The notes below the pieces were generated by a model. It made no database searches and was not told the DNA's origin. It saw nothing but the letters and a program-made list of their open reading frames with translations. A stretch of 40,179 bases of DNA from Gonapodya prolifera JEL478 (Eukaryota > Monoblepharomycota > Monoblepharidomycetes > Monoblepharidales > Gonapodyaceae), in contig KQ965813.1 of the NCBI GenBank assembly GCA_001574975.1, forward strand, positions 3,451 through 43,629, in the 5' to 3' direction. Below, piece by piece: positions 30,880-39,815 of this stretch (positions are counted from its first letter, which is position 1; every line of letters begins with the position of its first letter). The position numbers and the translations under genes are program-made.

Positions 30880-33367
30880 TCACAAAATGAGACATTTCCG
30901 TTTCCCATGATGTGTAGTTGGAAACTTGCTTTCAAATGCCCTTGTTCCGCAGCCTTGGCATGCTAAACATCGCCATTTTTGGGTCCTTTCCCACACTCTC
31001 TCCATTGTGGTAGCAATTTCCAAGACCGAACTATGCACTGTCACGCCCTTTCCTCTGCCGCTTCTGTCCACCAAAAGACTGCCATTTTCGCGTCCTTTTC
31101 TACCCCCTCTCCATTGTCGTAGCAAACTCCAAGATTGAACTGTGCTCCATCATGTCCTTGCTCCGCCGCTTTTGTCCACCAAAACACTGCCATTTTCGGG
31201 TCCTTTTCCACCCCTTCTCCACTTTTGTAGCAAAACCCAAGTTTGAACTGTGCTCCATCATATCCTTGCTCCCCCGCTTTTGTCCACCAAAACACTGCCA
31301 TTTTCGGGTCCTTTTCCACTCCTGTTCCATTGTGGTAGGAATATCCAAGACTGTACTGCGCTCCAACATGTCCTTGCCCCGCTGCTTCTGTCCACCAAAA
31401 CACTGCCATTTTTGGGTCCTTTTCCACCCCTTCTCCACGGTGGTAGGAATCTCCAAGATTGAACTGCGCCCCATCATGTCCTTGCTCCGCCGCTTTTGTC
31501 CACCAAACACTGCCGTTTTCAGGTCCTTTTCCGCCCCAAATCCATTGTAGTAGCAAAGTCCAAGACTGAATTGTGCTTGGACATGTCCTTGCTCCGCCGC
31601 TTTTGTCCACCAAAACACTGCCGTTTTGGGGTCCTTTTCCGCCCCTTCTCCATGGTTGTAGCAAACTCCAAGATTGAACTGTGCTGCATCACATCCTTGC
31701 TCCGCCGCTTTTGTCCACCAAAACACTGCCATTTTCAGGTCCTTTTCCACCCCTTCAGCACTGTCGTAGCAAAGTCCAAGGTGGAACTGTGCTTGGACAT
31801 CCCCTTGCTCCGCCGCTTTTGTCCACCACAATGCAGATTCCACAAAATTCTTTGAGACCCCTCCCAATCCTTGATTATAAAACCATCCAATTTGAAAGAG
31901 GGCTTCTGAATGCTGAAACTTTGCAGCTCTCAAGAATAACTGGAATGAACTTGCAAAATCTTGCGGAATTTCATCAATGCCTTCAAGGTATTTGTTTGCG
32001 AGCAAAGCAAGCTCCAGAGCATCGTTTGGAATGTTTGGAAGGATATTTTCAATATTTGGCGGTTTTGGGCGGTGAATGTCAGATCTTGGTTGAGGCAAAA
32101 CACGTTTCAAAACCAGCATTATCAGGAATACACACAAAGCACTCACTCAACGTATTTGGAGAGAATTTCTACGATTTCATCGAAATCAGGGCGCTTATTT
32201 GGTTCTGCATCCCAGCATTGAATCATCAAACTCTTGATTTCCTCTGGCATTCCAGAGGCACAGAGTGCTAAGTCTGGACGCTTGGACTGATAGATTTCTG
32301 TAACAAAATGATTGACTTCATCCTCATCTATTTGGGGGTACGGGTTCCACCTCAGCCAGAGCTATTGAGGACGACATGTATGCAAGTGAAGAACCAAAAC
32401 TACTAAGCAAAGACCCAATATACTCACCTCATATATTGTGATTCCAAAAGAGTACACGTCGGCTTTTGTTGAGGGAGGCATCCCTTTGAGACGTTCAGGA
32501 GCCATATAAAAGAGTGATCCAATTCCATGATCGTTCACAACCAATTCTCGTACAAGACAAGTTCCAAAGTCGGTGACCATTGCTCGATGTAGCTTATCAA
32601 CCAGAGCATTTTCAGGTTTCACGTCCAAATGGAGGATATCGTTTTCCTGGAGGTATTTCAGTCCTTGCGCAATATCAAAAAGCTTGAATAGTAGTAAAAA
32701 TCTCATTGATTTCTTGCCAGACAATACTCAAGTAAGAACTCACCATCCACAACGTTTCCTTTTCCATTTCAACATCTGAAGCGCCTTCCGATTTCAACTT
32801 CTCCAAGTACTCCCTAGCATTTCCATTCTCCACATAGGGAGAAACAAAGAAATTCTTGCCGCCTTTTCGAGAAACACCATAAAATGGAAGGACGTGTGGA
32901 GACGCTGCGTTGTACCAAACACGTGCTTCATTCTCAAATTCCTATGAGATACCAAGAATGAAAATAGTTTACAAAGCCCACAAAATACTTGAGAAACTCA
33001 CCAAAGAGTTATAAAGCCCAGATATGGCATCAATTACTTTCAGAGCAACTGGAATTTTCTTCCATTTTCCGCGATAAACCGTTCCAAAACCACCCTTCCC
33101 AATAACATCGCCACCCTCCTTAATATGTGTTTCATCCCAAGCGCATTCCACATCCTTGATATCAATCTCCCACGTCTCTGGAATCCTGGCCATCGTTATA
33201 TCTCCACCGCGATTCCTCGAAAGATCGCCGACGGGGTCAGGGTAAGCAAACCGATTGACTGGCATTGTCACGGCATCCTTGCCATGAGCACGCTCTCCAG
33301 AGTTATTCCGGGCGATTTTCGCAGTCAGTTTGTCAAGAAGACGCGGTCCTGAGGCAGTAGCAAGCAT
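30880..33367 (-). CDS. TKL-type kinase fused to Sel1 repeats, copy A (frameshifted)
   Basis: Exons 33367-33002, 32941-32744, 32682-32428, 32361-32147 and 32084 onward join in phase. The kinase has a glycine loop GKGGFGTVYRGKW, the ATP-site Lys in VALKVID, a catalytic loop ILHLDVKPEN (HLD instead of HRD, so a non-RD type), TDFGT and MAPERL. The exon 4-5 junction joins the end of the kinase (EILSKYVE) to IHRPKPPNIENILPN and a Sel1 array of 36-residue helical pairs with consensus AVFWWTKAAEQG..AQF.LG.CY..GEGVEKD. After four repeats, one A is missing in a CCAAAAC tract near 31504; the frame then ends at 31100, while the lost frame continues with four more good repeats to 31041. Beyond that, sequence to 30880 is degenerate with stops and another shift. 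A full-length protein is therefore not made unless the base loss is an assembly error. Confidence 0.7.
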
Positions 33368-34240
33368 TTTGGGAGGGTTGGTTGCGGATGGCCAAAGTTA
33401 GGGACGATTAATATTCTAATATATTAATCTGAAAAGTAAAATTGCACAAAGAGTGAAATGGGAGAATGAAGCACAATACTCTAACAGTAGTAGAAGAAAG
33501 CATTTATCTACAAAGTAAGCGTTTGCAACTATCGCGAAAATACAGTTCCCGTTCTCATTAATGGAACACTTTATCTTTTGTCAAAATTGTTCAATGAAAA
33601 TGATGTAAGATTGTATCTCTATTCACGTTCAACTTTCTCTAATCAAACATTACTAGAATTTCGTTCCCGGATAAATAATTTCACTGTGATTTACGACTTT
33701 TCGAAAAGTCCGTTTTTGACGTAAAGCAAATTTCGGCATAAATAATCAAAGTCATTTTAAATCTCCCGAAACCTAGTGATTTTATCCCATGTTCGCTTGT
33801 GAAGATTTTTGGACTTCGGCCTTTTTCATATTTTTAATTTCGTTTTTCGAAAACCATTGATTTACTGTGATTTTAAGCTTGGTAATGTTCCATGCCTAAA
33901 AAACTTCTTCGAAAATGCACAATTTCCAAACAGTATGAAACTCCCCGTTTGCTTTTGATATTTTTAAACATATTATTGGCACTTGAAATTCCAAGATTCT
34001 CAAGCCGAGTTTCGCTATGTTCTTTGATTTGTCACAAAGATTTTTTATGCATTTTTCCAAAAAAAAAAAATAATACAGGCGCTTAAATTCCCAGCAGAAA
34101 TATTTCTACGGCAATTGGAACACAAATTTATTTCCACTGTCCTTTAGTATCTAGGAATTCAAATTTCTTTCGTGTGGAAACTTTTTCAGAAGAAATGTGC
34201 AGTGGGTTGATTGGGATTTTATTTCCACTTCACAGATAAA
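33368..34240. other. AT-rich intergenic region between duplicated units
   Basis: The first 40 bases upstream of copy A's start resemble those upstream of copy B (AGCAAGCATTTTG.GAGGGTTGG). Beyond that the stretch is unique, very AT-rich and without a gene. It separates the two copies of the duplicated unit. Confidence 0.5.
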
Positions 34241-34335
34241 CTTGCATCATTGCTACTGTTTCCATCATCTTCCGTCTTTCTCTTTAAAGTCGCAGCAACA
34301 TCAGAAGCATTCAAAGCGTCAGACATTTTCTGAAA
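34241..34335 (-). pseudogene. Truncated copy of the zinc-finger gene N-terminus
   Basis: About 90 bases match the start of the zinc-finger gene (30325-30420), encoding MSDALNASDVAATLKRK and DDGNSSNDA with few changes, then stop matching abruptly at 34241 before any finger. About 70 bases of upstream flank (to about 34405) also match. The copy lies in the same place relative to kinase gene B as the full gene does to gene A. Confidence 0.85.
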
Positions 34336-34651
34336 TAAAAATGGGGAATTCTTTGAGCTCACTGATACAGAAAAAAATATTTCAAGAAAATCACGAAATC
34401 TCTGGAGATAGAAGATGGATTTTCGATTTAGTATTGATTTTCAATAAAATTTGTCATCTCAAACAAAATATCGAATTCCCTAATCTTTCACCACAACGTT
34501 TTTGGACCTGTGAAATTCTAATGAGAAAATTGGAAAATTCGACAAATGAAATTTTACGTAATACTACAACGACGTACCTTGTGAATCACATTTTTCAGTA
34601 AATCAAAGTACAACGATGGGATTCATTTCATACTATCAAAATCACAAGATG
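34336..34651. other. Intergenic, AT-rich
   Basis: Its left part is the duplicated upstream flank of the zinc-finger gene. The rest shows nothing recognisable. Confidence 0.4.
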
Positions 34652-37137
34652 CTACACGGTGATTTCCCCATACTCTCTCTTCTGACCTTTGACTTTTTCA
34701 CGAAGCCCTTGCTCTGCAGCCCTGGCGTACCAAAAATCCGCCATTTTAGTGTCCGTTTCCACCCCTTTTCCGTTTTCATAGCAAAATCCAAGTTTGAACT
34801 GTGCTAGGGCATACCCCTGCTCCGCAGCCTTGGTGTACCAAAGCACTGCCTTTTCAGCGTCCGTCTCCACCCCTTCTCCATTGTCATAGCAAACTCCAAG
34901 ATTGAACTGTGCCTTGACATCTCCTTGCTCCGCTGCTTTTGTCCACCAAAACACGGCCTTTCCCTGATCTTTTTCGACGACTTCCCCATTGTAGCAAAGT
35001 CCAAGATTGAACTGTGCCTTGACATCTCCTTGCTCCGCCGCTTTTGTCCACCAAAACACAGCCATTTTCTGGCTTCTTTCCACCCCTTGTCCACTGTTGT
35101 AGTACAATCCAAGATTAAACTGTGCCTTAACATCTCCCTGCTCCGCAGCTTTTGTCCACCAAAACATGGCCTTTCCCTGGTCTTTTTCCACCCCTTCTCC
35201 ATTGTCATAGTACAATCCAAGATTAAGCTGAGCTTTGACATTCCCTTGCTCCGCAGCTTTTGTCCACCAAAACATGGCCTTTCCCTGGTCTTTTTCCACC
35301 CCTTCTCCATTGTCGTAGTACAATCCAAGATAAAGCTGTGCTTCGACATTCCCTAGCTCTGCCGCTTTTGTCCACCAATATGCAGATTCCAGAAAGTTCT
35401 TTGAAACCCCTCCCAAGCCCTCATAATGACATCGCCCAATTTCAAACAGAGCTTTTGGATGTTGAAACTTTGCAGCTCTCAAGAATAACTGGTATGAACT
35501 CATGAAATCTTGCGGAATTTCATCGGTGCCTTCAAAGTATTTTTGAGCAAGTGAAACAAGCTCCAGAGCATCATTTGGGATGTTTGGAAGGACATTTTCG
35601 ATATTTGGCGGTTTCGGGCGATGAATTTCAGACCTTGGATAAAGAAAATTACGTCTCAAAAGCAGCGCTATCAGAAACACACATTCATGACTCACTCGAC
35701 ATATTGGGAGAGAATTTCCACAATTTCATCAAAATCTGGACGCTTATTTGATTCTGCATCCCAGCACCGAATCATCAAACTTTTGATTTCCTCTGGCATA
35801 TTGCAGGATGTCGGAAGTAAAGGCCGTTTGTTGTTTGATTGAATTTCGACTAAGTCAGTTGCATCCAAGTTATTGTAAGGGTCACACAGATACCACAACT
35901 TGAATGTCATGTCAAAAAGGTTACATGAATAAGCAGAATATTTCCTCACCTCAAACAGTGTAATCCCAAAAGCGAAGACATCTGCCTTTTGCGTTGGAAC
36001 TTCTCCTCTGAGACGTTCAGGAGCCATGTAGCGTGCTGTCCCCACGCCGTGATCTTTACCTTCCAATTCACGTATAAGACATGTGCCAAAGTCTGTCACC
36101 ATTGCCCGACTGAGTTTGTCAACAAGAGCGTTGTCTGGTTTCACATCCAAATGGAGGATGTTGTTTTCATGGAGGTATTTAAGTCCTCGGGCAATGTCGA
36201 AAAGCTTCAAGGAACATTACAAATAACTCAGTGAAAACAATCAAAACCAAACAAAATTTACCAGCCACAACGTTTCCTTTTTCATTTCCACATCCAAAAC
36301 CCCATCCAATTTCAAGTTTTCCAAATATTTCCTCACATTTCCATTCTGCAAGTAGGGAGAAACAAGAAACATCTTGCCTCCTTTGTGACAAACGCCGTAA
36401 AAAGGGACGACATTTGGGGATGCTGCCATGTACCAAACACGGGCTTCATTTTCGAATTCCTGTCGTAGAAACGTAGGAAACTGTTTGTAAAGCCCTACAA
36501 AACTCCAGGCAAACTCACCTTGGTGTCATAGATGCCCGGTTTGACATCGATCACTTTGAGAGCAACCAGAACTTTTCGCCACTTTCCTCGATAAACCTTC
36601 GCAAAACCACCCTCTCCAACAAGACAGCTTTTATCCCAAGAACATTCCACATCTTTGTTATCAATCTCCCATGACTCTGGAATCCTTGGATATGCTGCTA
36701 CTTTGTACCAAACACGGGCTTCATTTTCAAATTCCTGTTGCAGAAATGTGGGATACTGTTTGTAAAGCCTGAAAAACTCCAGACAAACTCACCATAGTGT
36801 TACAGATGTCTGGTGTGACACACATCATCACTGCAACTGGAATTTGGGGCCACTTTCTTCGAAGAACCATTCCAAAACCACCGTTCTCAATGAGACGGCT
36901 TTCATCCCAAGAGCATTCCACACTCTCTTCATCAATCTCCCACTTCTCTGGAATCTTGGCCAGCTCCACTTCTCCACCGCGATTCCTCGAAAGATCGCCG
37001 ACATGGTCAGGGTAAGCAAACCGATTGACCGGCATTGTCACGGCACCCTTGCCATGAGCACGCTCTCCAGAGTTATTCCGGGCGATTTGCGCGCTCAATT
37101 TGTCAAGAAGACGCGGTCCTGGGGCAGTAGCAAGCAT
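34652..37137 (-). CDS. TKL-type kinase fused to Sel1 repeats, copy B (intact)
   Basis: Six exons (37137-36793, 36734-36519, 36459-36262, 36204-35950, 35898-35696, 35633-34652) join in phase for about 732 aa. Exon 1 holds a first N-lobe with loop ENGGFGMVLRRKW but VAVMMCV where the ATP-site Lys belongs. Exon 2 repeats the N-lobe with GEGGFAKVYRGKW and a proper VALKVID. Exon 3 carries VWYMAASPNVVPFYGV and the hinge. Exon 4 has ILHLDVKPDN, TDFGT and MAPERL; exon 5 the C-lobe end PEEIKSLMIRCWDAE. Exon 6 gives about seven Sel1 repeats (FWWTKAAEQGDVKAQFNLGLY type), one shortened by a residue, and a basic tail. Sel1 arrays bind partners, so this looks like a scaffolded signalling kinase. Cytosolic by lack of a signal peptide. 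Confidence 0.85.
36426..36975 (-). repeat. 275-bp tandem duplication inside kinase gene B
   Basis: Two adjacent units about 275 bases long (junction near 36695) share the exon start EFENEARVWY, the intron before it and the RIPE.WEID...EC.WD N-lobe segment. The unit contains one intron, so it added a 216-base (72-codon) exon without shifting the frame. Confidence 0.85.
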
Positions 37138-37890
37138 TTTGAGAGGGTTGGATGGGGTCGGCCAAAGCTAGGGATGCATTTGACACAAGAAGTGGTATGA
37201 GACTGCGTATTGAAAATCAGGCCATAATTCAACAAAGAGATCGGTATTCAATGCTTGTATGATTGCAGAAATGATTTAGTGCGTTGCGGACTTTGCTAAG
37301 CATCACTTTGGAGTTTCGACTCTTGTCATATGACTGGAAGCGTATCGTGAACCAAGCCTTACTACGATGAAAGGACGCTTTAGTCATGGAAAAAAGCTTG
37401 GAAAGAAGTGGTTTGATCAATCTTGACGGGTTTAGATCTTGTTCTCTGAACTCCCTTCGATAGAAAGGTCATTTTCACTTGATATGAAGTGTTGTATTGC
37501 AAACCAAGCAATAATATAGCAAATAGCGACTGGTATTCAATGCTTCTATGATTGTAGAGTTGATTTAATGTGTTGCGGACTTTGCTAAGCATCATTTGGG
37601 AGTTTTGGCATTCCTCACATTACGGGAAGCATATCGTCTACTAAGCCTTGGTACGATAGGAGGAAGCTTTAGTCACGGAAAATAGCTCGGAAAGAAGTAG
37701 TTTGATCAATTTCAATGGGCTCAGATCCTGTTTGAAAGTGTCTGGTGTTAAAATCTCCAAAAACAAACAGCAAAACGAAACCTCCAAAACATTAACAATT
37801 TCGCGTCCCAAATACATCTCAAATCATATCCTCCTGATGTATTTCTTGAACTACGAAACATGATTTTCATCAAAATTCTTTTTCTGAAAC
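37138..37890. other. Intergenic region with a 210-bp direct repeat
   Basis: No gene was found. Two diverged copies of a 210-base sequence occupy most of it (37240-37445 and 37530-37735). ATCAAAATTCTTTTTCTGAAA at 37869-37889 sits just before the next gene's ATG and recurs before the following gene. Confidence 0.6.
37240..37735. repeat. Non-coding direct repeat, two 210-bp copies
   Basis: Copies at 37240-37445 and 37530-37735 share GGTATTCAATGCTT, GTTGCGGACTTTGCTAAGCA, GGAAGCGTATCGT or a variant, CTTTAGTCA.GGAAAA and GGAAAGAAGT.GTTTGATCAA. They are about 289 bases apart and differ at many positions. No frame is shared. Confidence 0.85.
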
Positions 37891-39678
37891 ATGAACTCAA
37901 TGGCTTCCCTCATTGAACTTATCAAAAGTTGCGCACAAACCAATAATAAAACTCATTGGTCTTTGGTTCAACTTTTTGAAAAGCTCACCAAGAAAAGCAG
38001 AAAGAGAGCAAAGGATATCATTAGAGATATTGTGCAAAATTGCGGAGTCCCTAAACTCTCACAACAGATTTACACCGTGGGATATCAAGCAAGTCACACC
38101 GCAACATTCAAAAACGCACATGTTGTTGTGTATTTTGGAATTAAGAGTGGACATGTTGTAAAAGATGGCTGGAGCGACTATGAAAAATTAGAGAAGGTTG
38201 CACTGGAGGCAATTGAAGAGATAAAACGGGCGGAAAAGGAAAATTCAAGTACTTCCGAGGATGATACAAATTCTACTCCGGAAAACAAAGAGAACATTGC
38301 AGAAGATGAAAGAGAGCCAAATCGTTCAAGCTCAAATGCAATTGACCTCGATGTTTTGAGAGAGAATGTCTCAAAAGAGCAGGCGTTTGTGCAGAAATTT
38401 GAAAATGCACTCAAACCACCAACAGCATCAGTTGAAAAGGATGGTCTGAATTTCTTTGCAATTGGACACGTTCTAAAGCAACTACTTGGACCAGATTTTT
38501 CTGAAAGACAGGCACGGGCCAAAATTGATTATTATCACACAACATGTCAAAATTTTTCTGACTTGGCCAAGCTGCTCGAATTTGGTCAAACACGAATGTG
38601 GGCGGCAACTCCAGAAGGAATTTTGCGAATCATTTCAGAATCATCAGATGCCAGAAAGCTTGGTCTTACAAATGCATTCTTCAATAACTACATCCGAAAA
38701 ATAGGCGGAGATTCATCGCTTGCTGCAGAAGTCATGTACCACAATCATGCTTCTCGGAACACGGTGATTACTCAGATTGCACATTCAAATGCCGTCGGAT
38801 CGTCGTCAGTTCCTGTTCAACAACCAGCACAATCTGAACCGGAAAATTCAAATATTGAAGAAAATCAAATAGTTCCTTGGGACTCGACATCTTTAGTAAA
38901 GATTCCTGGTACTCAAACATCACGTCAAACTCTTGGGAGGTTTCCGTATCATTATTTTTACGTGGGAGCAAACAAAAGCTATGCCAAAATTGGTGAAACA
39001 AGAAATCTTGAAGAGAGGGAAACACAACGTGCACGTTCAAATAAAATCTCCATTGCCTTTGCAATGAAACTTACGGCACATGCTCAAGCAACCTACATTG
39101 AAAGCAGAATCCAAGAGTATTTCAAAGAATTTGTTGAAGAAAACAAAAAAGACTTCATTGTTCTAAAACGTCTTCAAGAAAGACTTTCAATTGATCAAGA
39201 TGAATCTGCTACTTTAAAGGCTTTGNTATTCATATTTGACAGAGCTATTGTTGAAGGAAATAAAGAGGGATACATGGCAAATAGCACACTTTACTTTCGG
39301 GAAAACAATTATTTTGTGGAAATACAGGAAGACATGCTTTTGAGCTTGAGAAAACAATTTCACATTCCATATGTTGCCGAGCCTTTGAAAGCAGAAATTG
39401 TTTTTTGGTTGAAGAGGAAGTTTGCTGATAATGAAGAGTTTGAACTCAAGAGAATAAAGTTGGAAAGGGATTCTGAAATTGAGAAGGAGAGAATCAAATC
39501 AGAAAAAGATTCCGATATTGAGAAGGAGAGAATCAAATCAGTGAAGGATTCGGAAATTGAAAAGGAAAGGATTAAATTAGAGAATTTCAAAGTAGAACAA
39601 CACTCAAAGCTGGAGATGATGAAAATGTTACTGGAAAAGGGACATGTAGAACTGGTTGAAAAGCTCCTTTGCAAATAG
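37891..39678 (+). CDS. Bro-N-like / GIY-YIG-like protein with coiled-coil tail
   Basis: A single exon of 595 codons. Residues 1-110 are helical with a KKSRKRAKDIIRDI basic patch. About 110-170 is an acidic linker. About 185-285 resembles Bro-N/MSV199 DNA-binding modules (FAIGHVLKQLLG, then ATPEGILRIISESSDARK). About 345-430 resembles a T5orf172/GIY-YIG fold: HYFYVGANKSYAKIGET, Arg in NLEERE, and Glu in ATYIESRIQEYF, the spacing expected of the catalytic Tyr, Arg and Glu. The C-terminal 100 residues form a coiled coil with three near-identical 13-residue repeats (SEIEKERIKSEKD). Such Bro plus GIY-YIG combinations are typical of large DNA viruses and phages. One codon contains an unresolved base (N at 39226). 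Domain calls rest on motif reading only. Confidence 0.7.
   Translation: MNSMASLIELIKSCAQTNNKTHWSLVQLFEKLTKKSRKRAKDIIRDIVQNCGVPKLSQQIYTVGYQASHTATFKNAHVVVYFGIKSGHVVKDGWSDYEKLEKVALEAIEEIKRAEKENSSTSEDDTNSTPENKENIAEDEREPNRSSSNAIDLDVLRENVSKEQAFVQKFENALKPPTASVEKDGLNFFAIGHVLKQLLGPDFSERQARAKIDYYHTTCQNFSDLAKLLEFGQTRMWAATPEGILRIISESSDARKLGLTNAFFNNYIRKIGGDSSLAAEVMYHNHASRNTVITQIAHSNAVGSSSVPVQQPAQSEPENSNIEENQIVPWDSTSLVKIPGTQTSRQTLGRFPYHYFYVGANKSYAKIGETRNLEERETQRARSNKISIAFAMKLTAHAQATYIESRIQEYFKEFVEENKKDFIVLKRLQERLSIDQDESATLKALXFIFDRAIVEGNKEGYMANSTLYFRENNYFVEIQEDMLLSLRKQFHIPYVAEPLKAEIVFWLKRKFADNEEFELKRIKLERDSEIEKERIKSEKDSDIEKERIKSVKDSEIEKERIKLENFKVEQHSKLEMMKMLLEKGHVELVEKLLCK
39466..39585 (+). repeat. 39-bp tandem repeat in the coiled-coil tail
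   Basis: Three diverged units beginning GATTC.GA.ATTGA.AAGGA encode DSEIEKERIKSEK-type 13-residue repeats in the coiled coil of the preceding gene. Confidence 0.8.
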
Positions 39679-39785
39679 AACCTTTTTCCCAAAGAATGTG
39701 ATAACGGCTTTTTTTCAACGTCCCAAATGGAGTTCAAACCATCTTCCCTCTGATACACTTGTTAGAATAAAAATCGTATTTTTAA

Positions 39786-39806
39786 TCAAAATTCTTTTTC
39801 TGAAAT
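39786..39806 (+). promoter_or_regulatory. Shared 5' element before the two Bro/GIY-YIG-type genes
   Basis: ATCAAAATTCTTTTTCTGAAA occurs here, ending 9 bases before the next ATG, and also at 37869-37889, ending 1 base before the previous gene's ATG. Surrounding sequence differs, so this piece is better conserved than its surroundings. Confidence 0.45.
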
Positions 39807-39815
39807 AGAATACCA

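Noticed and set aside
31152-35505. Plus-strand frames rich in Cys, Phe and Pro repeats (LLRRFCPPKHCHF type)
   Set aside because: They are the reverse strand of the Sel1 repeats and follow their periodicity exactly.
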